64,000 nt of DNA from Enterobacter wuhouensis (GTDB lineage Bacteria; Pseudomonadota; Gammaproteobacteria; Enterobacterales; Enterobacteriaceae): positions 1 through 64,000 of the forward strand of contig NZ_SJOO01000015.1 of NCBI RefSeq assembly GCF_004331265.1. Direction: 5' to 3'. The notes beneath the pieces were generated by a model, which saw only the letters and a list, made by a program, of their open reading frames with translations, searched no databases and had not been told where the DNA came from. The position numbers were made by a program, and so were the translations under genes. Positions 52,756-62,107 of this stretch are shown here, one piece after another (the first letter of the stretch is position 1; every line of letters starts with the position of its first letter).

Positions 52756-53550
52756 CTAATCCAGGGAAGAGAAATATTGCGTCGGTGATTTACCCAGCGC
52801 TTTTCTGAACATCGTAATAAACGCACTTACCGAATCATACCCTAGAGTTCCGGCTACGCGCTGCACGGGCTGACCTTCAGACAGATGGCTTAGTGCAATC
52901 ATCAAATGCAGCTGCTGACGCCAGCGGCCAAAGCTCATTCCTGTCGCCTCTTTTATCAGCCTGGCCAGAGATCGCTCGCTGATGGCCAGATGAGCAGCCC
53001 ATTGCTTTAACGTTCGCCGGTCATCTGGCTCATTAAAGAGTGCCTCAGCCATAATCCGGATTTTAGGATGATCTGATACAGGAAGATGGAGTGCTTCGAC
53101 CGGCACATCCGGAATATGCTCCAGCAGCACCGCTGCAAGCCTGGCGGTTTTACTGTCAGGAGAATAAGTATGTTCCTGCTCTGCAAGATACAGAACAAGC
53201 TCGCGGACCAGAGGTGTAACCGCTATGGTACAGCAAATTTCCGGCATCGCTGCTGCGCCGGGCTCGATGAATAAAAAGCACGTATCTGCATTCTTCGTGA
53301 TCCGGCAACGGTGCGGGATCTCTCCCGGAACCCAGACGGCATGCCCCGGTGGAACAAGCCACAGCGCATCGTCAACCTCACAGCGCACTGCACCGCGCAT
53401 AGAGAGAATAAGTTGCCCCTTGCGATGAGCGTGCGGACGCTGCCCGGCATACTCGCCTGACGATGATACATGCAGGGCGATAGCGGCCTGACTGAAATCA
53501 TCGGCATTAAACTCTTCCGGTGAGGTCACCGGTTTTTTATTAACTGGCAT
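52756..53550 (-). CDS. AraC-family regulator (NimR-like)
   Basis: 264 residues. N-terminal cupin (about 30-110, HAHRKGQLILSMRG and PGHAVWVPGEIPHRC), C-terminal double helix-turn-helix with WAAHLAISERSLARLIKEATGMSFGRWRQQ and the final FRKALGKSPTQYF. Divergent from an MFS exporter 87 bp away, the same layout as nimR/nimT in E. coli, where NimR represses the exporter gene. Confidence 0.85.
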   Translation of the reverse strand: MPVNKKPVTSPEEFNADDFSQAAIALHVSSSGEYAGQRPHAHRKGQLILSMRGAVRCEVDDALWLVPPGHAVWVPGEIPHRCRITKNADTCFLFIEPGAAAMPEICCTIAVTPLVRELVLYLAEQEHTYSPDSKTARLAAVLLEHIPDVPVEALHLPVSDHPKIRIMAEALFNEPDDRRTLKQWAAHLAISERSLARLIKEATGMSFGRWRQQLHLMIALSHLSEGQPVQRVAGTLGYDSVSAFITMFRKALGKSPTQYFSSLD

Positions 53551-53637
53551 GATTTAGCTATATGTTGTCAGATTATCTATATTCTGTAACTCATGCGTCC
53601 TTTAAAGTCTTTCTTTTTTTCAGAGAAAGCAAAACTT

Positions 53638-54828
53638 ATGTCCCACACGACGAACAAGTGGTCTTCAATCATACTTGTGATCGGCATTCTTTTTATTGCC
53701 ATTAACCTGCGTGTTCCTTTTACCGCTATCGCACCCGTTTTAGAGTCCATTCGCCATGATTTTGGGCTGAGTATCACAGCCGTTGGGTTGCTTAACTCGC
53801 TGCCTTTACTGGCCTTTGCCGCCTTTTCTCCACTGAGCGCATCGATTTCCCGCAAGTATGGCCTGGAACGCACCCTTTTTGGTGCCCTGGTCGTGATTTC
53901 AGCGGGGATTGTGCTTCGCTCAACAGACAGCGTCTGGGCGCTTTATGGCGGAACAGTATTAATTGGTATCGGGATTGCCCTGGGCAATGTCCTGCTGCCT
54001 GGCCTGATTAAACGTGACTTTTCCGGAAACGTGGCTTCCGTGACGGGAGCATATTCCATCACCATGGGCACCGCTGGCGCCATCGGCTCTACCATTGTCA
54101 TTCCTCTGACGCAGAGCTGGGGCTGGAACATCGCGTTAGCCATGTTGGTTATTGCACCGCTCCTTGCGATGCTTTTATGGTTGCCGCAGTTGAAGAAAAA
54201 GCATCAATTGCCAGTAGCAGGTGAGAAAAAAGCAGCGACCGTTGCGGTCTGGCGCTCGTCTCTGGCGTGGCAGGTCACCATGTTTATGGGCTTGAATGCG
54301 ATGCCCTTTTATGTTGCGGTCGGCTGGCTGCCAGTCATTCTGACAGGCAGTGGGCTATCCTCAGCTCAGGCTGGTGAGGTACATGGCATCCTTCAGCTCA
54401 CCACCGCTATTCCCGGCTTAATTCTGGCAGCCACGCTGCGTCGTCTTAACGATCAGAAATTAGCCGCTGCTGGTGTCAGCCTTTTAACCGCAGTATCCTT
54501 TATTGGCATCCTTTATTTGCCAAATCTGGCGATGCTGTGGGCTGCACTCCTCGGCTTCGGCTCGGGTGCCAGCATGATGCTGGGTCTGACCTTCATCGGG
54601 TTGCGCACTACAAACGCTGGTGATGCTGCCGCGCTGTCAGGCATGGCGCAGAGTATCGGTTATCTGATGGCGGCGATGGGACCGCTATTGCTGGGAAAAG
54701 TACAGGAGTTGTCCGGAGGCTGGACCGTACCATTACTGATGACCACAGCAATCTCAGTTGCAGGAGCCTGCACCGGAATGGCTGCCGGACGAGATGTACA
54801 CCTGGAACCTTTACAGCAGCCGGGCTGA
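53638..54828 (+). CDS. MFS exporter, NimT/CynX-like
   Basis: 396 residues from the ATG at 53638 (MSHTTNKW); an ATG 15 codons upstream is also in frame. Twelve TM helices of the cyanate/2-nitroimidazole transporter family, with GNVLLPGLIKRDF after helix 4 as in NimT. E. coli NimT (393 residues) exports 2-nitroimidazole. Substrate here unproven. The nitroreductase-type genes downstream may relate to the same compounds. Confidence 0.85.
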   Translation: MSHTTNKWSSIILVIGILFIAINLRVPFTAIAPVLESIRHDFGLSITAVGLLNSLPLLAFAAFSPLSASISRKYGLERTLFGALVVISAGIVLRSTDSVWALYGGTVLIGIGIALGNVLLPGLIKRDFSGNVASVTGAYSITMGTAGAIGSTIVIPLTQSWGWNIALAMLVIAPLLAMLLWLPQLKKKHQLPVAGEKKAATVAVWRSSLAWQVTMFMGLNAMPFYVAVGWLPVILTGSGLSSAQAGEVHGILQLTTAIPGLILAATLRRLNDQKLAAAGVSLLTAVSFIGILYLPNLAMLWAALLGFGSGASMMLGLTFIGLRTTNAGDAAALSGMAQSIGYLMAAMGPLLLGKVQELSGGWTVPLLMTTAISVAGACTGMAAGRDVHLEPLQQPG

Positions 54829-54999
54829 ATGGGCTTACACAGGAGGGTACCAGCTGAACTTCTAAAGCGGATGCTTTCCATTGAGGTTCTGAAGCGTCTT
54901 AATAGTACCGGAGCCATCTGTACTATCCCGATGAGCGGATTTTTCGGTGAAAAGGCCGTTCAGGGCGAGCGCTGTCAGTAATAATATAATAAGCAAGCC

Positions 55000-55279
55000 T
55001 CAGGACTGTTTGGCAACGATGAATCGCTTTTCATCACCCATAAAGGCTTTTTCACTGGCGGGTGAAAGGATAGCACCGAAATTCATGTGCGCGCGGAGTT
55101 TCAATGATGGAGGAACATTCCACTCAGTGCGAATATCTTCATCGATCAGAGGATTATAATGCTGCAGATTGGCACCAATTCCTTTTTCAGCCAGCGCCAG
55201 CCAGACCGCATACTGAGCGATAGCTGTGCTGTGCCGGGAAAATGTCCGCATAGGCCGCAAACTGCTCCTGTAGTGACTT
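55000..55279 (-). pseudogene. Nitroreductase-family remnant
   Basis: The C-terminal part reads AQYAVWLALAEKGIGANLQHYNPLIDEDIRTEW, typical of the Frm2-like nitroreductases. A frameshift near 55225 links it to LQEQFAAYADIFPAQHS in another frame, and the FMN-binding N-terminus is gone. 54829-54999 shows nothing else. Confidence 0.75.
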
Positions 55280-55307
55280 GACAACATACTGATCCTCGAA
55301 AAAAGTA

Positions 55308-55544
55308 TTGAGCCGGCAGCCGCTGCAAACCCGTCTATTTTATCTGAGGTGCCGGAGAAACGTTCTAAAGGAACTTGAAAGCAGGCATCTTGTTACGCGC
55401 ACTGTCTTTCGTGAAGTACCGCCCAAAGTCGAATATGCACTCACGGAGCTGGGAACGTCCCTCTGGCAGGCAGCAAATGAACTCAACCGGTGGGTAGAAC
55501 AAAACTGTCACTTTCTGGTTAAAGACACAGATCCTTCTCTTTGA
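55308..55544 (+). pseudogene. HxlR-family regulator remnant
   Basis: VLKELESRHLVTRTVFREVPPKVEYALTELG is the C-terminal half of an HxlR winged helix. The preceding bases read RFILSEVPEKR in another frame, so the gene is cut at its 5' end and frameshifted. It faces away from the nitroreductase remnant; the two were probably a regulator-target pair broken by one deletion. Confidence 0.75.
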
Positions 55545-55736
55545 TATGCCATTGTTCATTGATGAGTGCTGCGGGCTGACAGGAGCATATAGGAAGGCAG
55601 GCTGCAGGCGTCGAAAAGCGGCTTCCCCTTCTGGCTCAGAGGCAACATCGCCTGCTGCTGGTCATGAGAGAAAAGAAAAGCATTTTAACAACCAGCCCCT
55701 GCAGTTTGTTGTACCAGTACAAAAAGCACTCGTGTA

Positions 55737-56327
55737 TCAGTCTTTGCCCGGACCATGGTCAAAGCGGGTTCCTTTGCCGATGGCATAAAACTGCCCCCCG
55801 GCGACATAGTGTATGGTTCGTAATTCGTCTGGTGCTTCATCAAATATCCAGTGCCCATTGCGAAAAACCCGATCGTCACTCCACGCCCCGGCAATTTCTC
55901 CCATGAACAGATTATGTTCCAGCTCGTATTCCGCATTTGGCATTACCTTACATACAAGCCAGCCAGCACAGCCCTCTACCAGCGGAATATCGAACTCTTT
56001 CATGTAGAACATCGGTATTTTATGATTCTTTTCAGGCCTGTCACGGTAGCTGTGCTCACCTGCGTACAAAACGGTTTCCATCTGGCTGACTACGGGTATC
56101 TGTACGGCAAACAGACCACTTTCTTCCACCAATCCACGGGTGTAAGCCTGCGGACTGATATACGCCATGACTTTATTGATCCCCACCAGACTCACCCATG
56201 CGGCGGCCATTACATTGGCATTACCATTATGTTTAGCGGAAATCATTGTAGTTGGGCCGACTTGCAATAATCGGTATGCTTTATTCAGTTCAACTGGCTG
56301 TAAAGACACAGGATTTCTCCTTCCCAT
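55737..56327 (-). CDS. Flavin reductase family protein
   Basis: 196 residues, FMN-binding split barrel. GPTTMISAKHNGNANVMAAAWVSLVG near 25-50 is the flavin-binding strand-loop. Members are flavin:NAD(P)H reductases or related oxidoreductases. Its own unit: a terminator separates it from the two redox genes upstream. 55545-55736 shows no gene. Confidence 0.8.
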   Translation of the reverse strand: MGRRNPVSLQPVELNKAYRLLQVGPTTMISAKHNGNANVMAAAWVSLVGINKVMAYISPQAYTRGLVEESGLFAVQIPVVSQMETVLYAGEHSYRDRPEKNHKIPMFYMKEFDIPLVEGCAGWLVCKVMPNAEYELEHNLFMGEIAGAWSDDRVFRNGHWIFDEAPDELRTIHYVAGGQFYAIGKGTRFDHGPGKD

Positions 56328-56333
56328 AGATAA

Positions 56334-56363
56334 AAATGTGCCGTTAACGGCAACGGCACATTT
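56334..56363 (-). terminator. Terminator of the aldo/keto reductase - oxidoreductase operon
   Basis: Perfect 12-base arms (AAATGTGCCGTT / AACGGCACATTT) around six bases, with a T run on the minus strand. Confidence 0.75.
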
Positions 56364-56401
56364 GAGGGCGTTTTAAAACACTGATGGTCGCCCGAAAGTA
56401 A

Positions 56402-56917
56402 TCAGGCTAATACCGTTTTATATTGTTCGACCTGAGCTGCGATTTCTTCGTCAGTTATCGTCGCGCTTCCGCCTGTAATAAACGGCTTGATGTAGTTCAT
56501 ACCCAGATACCCGGAGATGGTTTCAAAAGACAGCAGGTACTCGCCTACCGTATGTCCGGCAGCGCCATCAGGCTGATAGGCAGACTCTGCACCACCCAGC
56601 GAAACGGCCAGCATGAGTTGCTTATCGCGCAGCGCCTGTGTTTCTCCACCATGTGACCAGCCATACGTCAGTACATCGTCAAGCCACTGTTTGAGAAGTG
56701 GCGGCGTGCTGTACCACTGCATCGGGAACTGCAGAACGATACGATCCGTTTTCTCCAGTGCAGCCTGTTCAGCGACCACGTCGATTTTGCCATCCGGATA
56801 CAGGTCATACAGATAACGCACCTCAACGCCGGTCAGTGATGCTGCACCTTTTGCCAGGGCTGAGTTAACCCGGGACTGATTAATATTGGGGTGGGTAACA
56901 AATACAGTTGTTTTCAT
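56402..56917 (-). CDS. NAD(P)H oxidoreductase, flavodoxin fold (KefF/MdaB type)
   Basis: 171 residues. Flavodoxin-like fold with FVTHPNINQSRVN (phosphate loop), DRIVLQFPMQWYSTPPLLKQWLDDVLTYGW, the family hallmark for FMN binding, and SLGGAESAY. Probably two-electron reduction of quinones or nitro compounds. 14 bp after the aldo/keto reductase gene. Confidence 0.85.
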   Translation of the reverse strand: MKTTVFVTHPNINQSRVNSALAKGAASLTGVEVRYLYDLYPDGKIDVVAEQAALEKTDRIVLQFPMQWYSTPPLLKQWLDDVLTYGWSHGGETQALRDKQLMLAVSLGGAESAYQPDGAAGHTVGEYLLSFETISGYLGMNYIKPFITGGSATITDEEIAAQVEQYKTVLA

Positions 56918-56931
56918 TTAAATCTCTTTTT

Positions 56932-57897
56932 TCAGAAGAATGTTTCGTCAATTTCAAGCCGGGATAAGGCTTCGTTGATATCATTTAATTCGGCGTCACT
57001 GAGCTGAACATTTGCGGCGTGAAAATTCTCTTCCAGCCGGTGTAGTTTTGTTGTTCCCGGGATCGGTACGATGTAAGGCTTCTGAGCCAGCTCCCAGGCA
57101 AGAACAATCTGTGCTGAAGTTGCGTTGCTTTTTTCCGCTATTTGAGCAATCAAATCCAGTAGCGCCTGGTTATTTTCCATTACTTCAGGTTTAAAGCGCC
57201 CCATCATGCCCCGGTAATCGCCTTCCCCGTAGGTTGTATCAGCGGTCACCTGACCACTCAGGAATCCATTACCCAGCGGGCTGTAGGCCATAAAGCCAAT
57301 ATCAAGTTCATCGCAGACTTTGAACAAATCCTGCTCAGGTTTACGCCACATCATTGAATACTGGTCTTCAACCGCGGTGACCGGGCAGATGGCATGAGCC
57401 CGTCGTATGTAAGAGACGGGCGCATTGGATAAGCCCCAGTGCTTTATTTTTCCCTCCGCGATCAGCTCTTTCATTAATCCCGCCACCACTTCCGGCTCAA
57501 CTTTTGGATCGACACGATGCTGATAAAACAGGTCGATATGGTCGGTCTTCAGGCGCCTGAGAGAACCTTCCAGTTGCTCTCTGACAGACGCCGGACGGCT
57601 GTCTAATACCGGCACCAGCTGTCCATCACTATTTTCCATTCCGGTCACGCCAAACTTAGTCGCGATGACGACGTTGTCCCTGTGTTTGCTGAGCGCAACA
57701 CCCAGCAGTTCTTCGTTTTCAAAACCGTAAATGGGGGCAGTGTCGAAAAGGTTGCAGCCCAGTTCTACAGCCTTGTCTATCAGCTTTGTTCGCTCACGGA
57801 TTTCAACTGAATAGCCATAGCCATGGTCCATGCCCATGCACCCCAGCCCAATTTCCGAGACATGAAGCCCCTGGCTACCTAACCTTCTCATTTTCAT
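56932..57897 (-). CDS. Aldo/keto reductase
   Basis: 321 residues, TIM barrel. The catalytic tetrad is complete: Asp52, Tyr57 (DTAPIYG), Lys81 (ATKFG), His127 (YQHRVD). NADPH motif near PGTTKLHRLEEN. Substrate unknown. Divergent from a LysR gene that may control it. Confidence 0.88.
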   Translation of the reverse strand: MKMRRLGSQGLHVSEIGLGCMGMDHGYGYSVEIRERTKLIDKAVELGCNLFDTAPIYGFENEELLGVALSKHRDNVVIATKFGVTGMENSDGQLVPVLDSRPASVREQLEGSLRRLKTDHIDLFYQHRVDPKVEPEVVAGLMKELIAEGKIKHWGLSNAPVSYIRRAHAICPVTAVEDQYSMMWRKPEQDLFKVCDELDIGFMAYSPLGNGFLSGQVTADTTYGEGDYRGMMGRFKPEVMENNQALLDLIAQIAEKSNATSAQIVLAWELAQKPYIVPIPGTTKLHRLEENFHAANVQLSDAELNDINEALSRLEIDETFF

Positions 57898-57931
57898 GAT
57901 TATTTCACCCTTCTTTAAGGCATTAACTATT

Positions 57932-57944
57932 CTTAGATGCTAAG
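57932..57944. promoter_or_regulatory. Possible LysR-type operator
   Basis: CTTAG-ATG-CTAAG palindrome in the 116 bp between the divergent aldo/keto reductase and LysR genes, the usual place for a LysR autoregulatory site. Confidence 0.35.
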
Positions 57945-58013
57945 TATACGGCTGGGTTTATTGCTGAAAAATTGTTAATTTAGAAAATCAGAATTGCTAA
58001 AAACACAATTATT

Positions 58014-58907
58014 ATGAATAAACTCGATGCCCTGAGATTTTTTGTTACTGCTGCAGAAACAATGAATTTTCGCGAAGCGGCAGTCAGGCTGGCCATTTCT
58101 CCATCAGTGGTGACACGAACGATTGCTGAGCTGGAACATCAGTTGGGGGAACCGCTTTTTAACCGCAACACCCGATCCATTGTGCTGACCAGCTTTGGTG
58201 AGATTTTCTTGCCCCGAGCCATGCGGCTGCTTGAAGACTCAGAGGCCCTTTTTCAGACGGCCAGAGATGACAATGAGATGAGGGGAGTTGTGAGGATCAC
58301 GCTATTCCGGTTTCCCGGCCACGAGCAGGTGTTATATGAGCTTCTTACCTCCCTCGATCCTTATCCTGAGCTGTTTATAGACTGGCGGTTAGACATGATG
58401 AAGCTGGATACTGTTCAGAACCGCATTGACATGGGGATCCGTATAGAGCGGGAGCCAAACCCGAATTTTATCGTCAGGCCCATTACGCTGGTTCATCACG
58501 CGCTGATGACATCACCCGGGCTCATTGAGAAGCTGGGCGCGCCGAAAAATTTCGACGATCTGCGCCAGCGCTACCCTTTCAGTGGCCTGCTGAATCCTGA
58601 AACCGGAAAAGTATTCGAATATATGCTCGATGGCGTTGATACTTTTGTACCGCGCCACCTGGAGTTTTTTACCACCGACTCCCAGTCTGAGATCCAGGCT
58701 GCGTTAGCCGGTAAAGCTGTCATTCAGTCGAGTAATCTGGCCTGCAGGGAATACCTTGAAGACGGCAGGCTGGTCAATGTCCTGCCGGAACTGAAACTGG
58801 AAACCTGGCAGCTTTATCTTTACCGGCCCTATCAGACCCTGGTACCGCAGCGCATCAGGACCGTTTTTCACATCCTTGAAAGTATTTTACTCAGACACTT
58901 CAGTTGA
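58014..58907 (+). CDS. LysR-family regulator
   Basis: 297 residues. N-terminal winged helix (LDALRFFVTAAETMNFREAAVRLAISPSVVTRTI) and a substrate-binding domain. Divergent from the aldo/keto reductase operon, its likely target. Inducer unknown. Confidence 0.88.
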   Translation: MNKLDALRFFVTAAETMNFREAAVRLAISPSVVTRTIAELEHQLGEPLFNRNTRSIVLTSFGEIFLPRAMRLLEDSEALFQTARDDNEMRGVVRITLFRFPGHEQVLYELLTSLDPYPELFIDWRLDMMKLDTVQNRIDMGIRIEREPNPNFIVRPITLVHHALMTSPGLIEKLGAPKNFDDLRQRYPFSGLLNPETGKVFEYMLDGVDTFVPRHLEFFTTDSQSEIQAALAGKAVIQSSNLACREYLEDGRLVNVLPELKLETWQLYLYRPYQTLVPQRIRTVFHILESILLRHFS

Positions 58908-59092
58908 AAGCGGGCCCGGATGCGGCTGGCGCTCTTAGCCGGCGTCCCCCATAAACCGGACTGGGTACAGCCTTTCTCCGGGAAGTAGCTGCTCCGGGAT
59001 GCCTGGATCCGCAGAAACAAAGTCTGCCGTTCTTTCAGGCTCTCTGAATACGGGCGACTTTTGATGTGCAACGGGGAGCGGTGACAGACGTA

Positions 59093-59980
59093 TCAACTGA
59101 ATATTTCATCTATCCAGTCTGCAAATGCACGTACAGCTGGGGAAAGAAATCGCTGATGGGGATAAAGCAGTGTGACCGGAACAGACGACGGCTGCCAGTC
59201 TGCCAGGACTTCAACCAGCGTTCCTTTCTGCAGGTGTTCTGCTACAACATTTTCAGCAAGCTGCGCCAGTCCGAACCCTTCTAGGCACATTTTTATATAG
59301 AGTCCCGTCTCGTTGACGGCTGCCTGCCCCCTGACGGGTACGGACAGCGTTTCTTTTCCCTTTACAAAACGCAATTCGTCTGTACGCCGGCTTTGTCCGG
59401 AAAAATAATGAATAGCCCGGTGATGAGATAAATCTTCAGGTGACTGCGGAATACCGTACTCCCTGAGATAATCGGGAGAGGCGCAGGTGATCCAGCGAAA
59501 TTTTCTGAGCGGACGGGCTACAAGCGTGGAGTTAAGTAACTCTCCGGTTCTGATCACGCAGTCCACGCCCTCCTGAACCAGGTCAACCTGCCGGTCGCTG
59601 ACGCCGATCATCAGGTAAATATCAGGATAACGGCTGTAGAACTCTTTCAGGTTTGGCATCACGAGGAAGTGCGCTATACCGCCGGGCATATCAACGCGTA
59701 AACGGCCACGGGGGCGCCTGTTCGAATCGGCCAGACTGGCTTCCGTATGTTCAATTAAGGCCAGAATTTCCCGGCACTGCGCCAGATACTGCATACCTTC
59801 CGGAGTAAGGCTGACCCGTCTTGTGGTCCGGTTCAGCAGACGCACCTGCAGATATTTCTCCAGGTTTTTGATGGTGCTGGTAACAGTAGAAGAAGGCAGG
59901 GACAGTATTTCCGCTGCCCGGACAAAGCTTCCGGCCTCAGCCACCCTTATAAAAACCTGCATAGCCTGAATTCGATCCAC
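59093..59980 (-). CDS. LysR-family regulator
   Basis: 295 residues from the GTG at 59980 (DRIQAMQVFIRVAEAGSF follows), with GGAG eight bases before it. The frame runs 17 codons further to an ATG whose added residues do not fit the family. Winged helix, then substrate-binding domain, similar to the YafC/DmlR group. Divergent from the amidohydrolase gene, so probably its regulator. Confidence 0.87.
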   Translation of the reverse strand: MDRIQAMQVFIRVAEAGSFVRAAEILSLPSSTVTSTIKNLEKYLQVRLLNRTTRRVSLTPEGMQYLAQCREILALIEHTEASLADSNRRPRGRLRVDMPGGIAHFLVMPNLKEFYSRYPDIYLMIGVSDRQVDLVQEGVDCVIRTGELLNSTLVARPLRKFRWITCASPDYLREYGIPQSPEDLSHHRAIHYFSGQSRRTDELRFVKGKETLSVPVRGQAAVNETGLYIKMCLEGFGLAQLAENVVAEHLQKGTLVEVLADWQPSSVPVTLLYPHQRFLSPAVRAFADWIDEIFS

Positions 59981-60121
59981 TGATTGCGCTCCTGAATAGC
60001 ATGTGACGGTGATAATTATCATTATTCGCAAATTCTGAATGATGAAAACACGTTAGTCATCTTTTTCAGCTTAAACAGGAGGCGTATTGTTTTCCTTCTG
60101 AACCTGAAAGAGACAATTCAA

Positions 60122-61519
60122 ATGACCGATTACAGCAGAAATATTGTTAATAATCAGACGGAAAATCCGCCAGCAACACTGATTCGTAGAGCAACCATAC
60201 TGAGCATGGATGAGAATGTCGGTAACATTGAGCGTGGCGATATCCTTGTCACAGGCTCAACCATTACCGCCATCGGTAAGGACCTGAACGCCGAAGGTGT
60301 TCACGTTATTGATGCCACAAATATGATTGCCATGCCGGGGATGGTCGATTCTCATCGTCACGCATGGGAAGGCCAGCTGCGCCGCATCAACCCCAACGCC
60401 ACCTGTCTGGACGACTATAGCAATGCCACGCATTTCTCGTTTGCGAAATACTACCGGCCCGCAGATATCTATGTCGGTAATCTCCTGACGGCGCTGGGCG
60501 CGATTGATGCGGGTATCACTACCATGATTGATAACTCGCACAACAGCCGTACCGCAGCACATGCAGACGCCGCCGTTGAAGCCCTGCTTGATGCCGGAAT
60601 TCGCGCTATTCATGCTTCCGGCGCGCCGGTAGCAGGCGAATGGGATAAAGCTCACTGGCCGGATAACTGGCAGCGTCTGCAGGAAAAATATTTCAAAGAC
60701 AATCCTGAGGGACTGGTTTCTCTGGGCGTCATGGCCCAGCTGGAGCCGGAATTGTGGGCCGAGGCCCGCCGGCTCGGGCTGCCAATCGTGACCGAATTCT
60801 TTGGCGCTGAAATGGCTTCAGAGCTTAAATCACTGCATCAGCAGGGCCTGCTGGGCCCGGACAATATCTTCAACCACTGCACTGCACTGCCTGATGAGGG
60901 CTGGGAAATCCTGCGTGAAGCCGGCGTACGGGTGAACGTTTGTCCGCGCTCAGATTCGCACTATGGCATTGAAAACGGGATGTTTGCCATTGAGGCCGCG
61001 CAGCGCCATGGCATCAATCCTGGCCTGAGCGTGGATAACGAAACGTCTTACAGCACAGATATGTTTATGGAAATGCGCGTGGCGTTCTACCTGCAGCGAG
61101 TAATGGGTATGCATAAGCAGCACTGCTGTGATTCAGGGCATTCACTGACAACGCTCCCCGCAGCGCAACTGCTTAAATCGGCAACGGTCGATGGTGCGAC
61201 CTGTGCCGGACTACAGGATAAAGTGGGTAGCCTGACGCCAGGCAAACAGGCCGACCTCATCCTGATTAACGCTGCTGATCTCAATCTCTATCCGAACGGG
61301 AATGCCTTCGGGACGGTGGTGCATGCAACTGAACGCAGCAACATCGATACTGTCATGATTGGCGGGCGCATCGTCAAGCAGAACGGCAAAGTTCTGGGCG
61401 TGGACAGCGAGCGTCTTCGTGCTGCCATCGATGAATCACGCGAACACCTTTTTGCCGCCGCCGGGTATGAGCCGGACATCTTTGCGGAGAAATTCCTGCC
61501 GCTGGTACAGGCAAACTGA
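60122..61519 (+). CDS. Amidohydrolase (TRZ/ATZ, cytosine-deaminase type)
   Basis: 465 residues, metal-dependent TIM-barrel hydrolase. HRH at 78-80 (MVDSHRHAWEG), NHCTALPDEG and SVDNETSYSTD supply further metal ligands. The C-terminal beta segment is typical (LTPGKQADLILINAADLNLYP). Substrate is probably a deaminated or dechlorinated ring or a cyclic amide; not determinable here. No signal peptide. 14 bp before the next gene. Confidence 0.85.
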   Translation: MTDYSRNIVNNQTENPPATLIRRATILSMDENVGNIERGDILVTGSTITAIGKDLNAEGVHVIDATNMIAMPGMVDSHRHAWEGQLRRINPNATCLDDYSNATHFSFAKYYRPADIYVGNLLTALGAIDAGITTMIDNSHNSRTAAHADAAVEALLDAGIRAIHASGAPVAGEWDKAHWPDNWQRLQEKYFKDNPEGLVSLGVMAQLEPELWAEARRLGLPIVTEFFGAEMASELKSLHQQGLLGPDNIFNHCTALPDEGWEILREAGVRVNVCPRSDSHYGIENGMFAIEAAQRHGINPGLSVDNETSYSTDMFMEMRVAFYLQRVMGMHKQHCCDSGHSLTTLPAAQLLKSATVDGATCAGLQDKVGSLTPGKQADLILINAADLNLYPNGNAFGTVVHATERSNIDTVMIGGRIVKQNGKVLGVDSERLRAAIDESREHLFAAAGYEPDIFAEKFLPLVQAN

Positions 61520-61533
61520 CAGGGAATAACAGC

Positions 61534-62007
61534 ATGAGCGCGATTTATTACGTAATAGCTTTTGCAGCGGGTCTTGGTATTACCCTGCAGACGACCCTGA
61601 ACAGTCAGCTCGCAAAAGGACTCGGGGGCGATTCGGTCACCGCCGCGTTCTTTTCCTTTACGGCCGGGGCGTTGAGCCTCGGGATTTACTCGCTGCTACG
61701 TGGAGGGTTATTTAGCTCTCTCGCCGCTATTCCTTCTCAGCCAGCATGGAGTCTGGCGGGCGGCCTGATCGGTGCCTGTGCGTTGTTCAGCTACGTGGTG
61801 CTGGCACCGAAAATCGGTTTTTCAGCCCTGCTCGGGCTGGCAATCGTTGGGCAGTTACTCTCGTCGCAGATGATTGACCATTTCGGTCTGCTGGGTGCTG
61901 TACGGCGACCGGTTTCGTTGCTCAAACTGGGGGGCATGCTGGTCATGCTGGCAGGACTCGCCATCATGCTTTTTGGTGACAAACTTTCAGCGCGTTTTTT
62001 GCCCTGA
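61534..62007 (+). CDS. YdcZ-type (DUF606) small DMT membrane protein
   Basis: 157 residues, five TM helices. Opens YYVIAFAAGLGITLQTTLNSQLAKGLG, the family signature. Half-sized DMT transporters of this family may form dimers. Co-transcribed with the amidohydrolase; may move its substrate or product. Confidence 0.85.
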   Translation: MSAIYYVIAFAAGLGITLQTTLNSQLAKGLGGDSVTAAFFSFTAGALSLGIYSLLRGGLFSSLAAIPSQPAWSLAGGLIGACALFSYVVLAPKIGFSALLGLAIVGQLLSSQMIDHFGLLGAVRRPVSLLKLGGMLVMLAGLAIMLFGDKLSARFLP

Positions 62008-62107
62008 CGGGGTGGGAATTGCTCCTTACGGCCATCTGCCATAGTGCAAATGGCCGTAAGCTTTTGGTCAGGCGCGATGCGAAACTTTTATATGCGGGAG
62101 AAATAAC

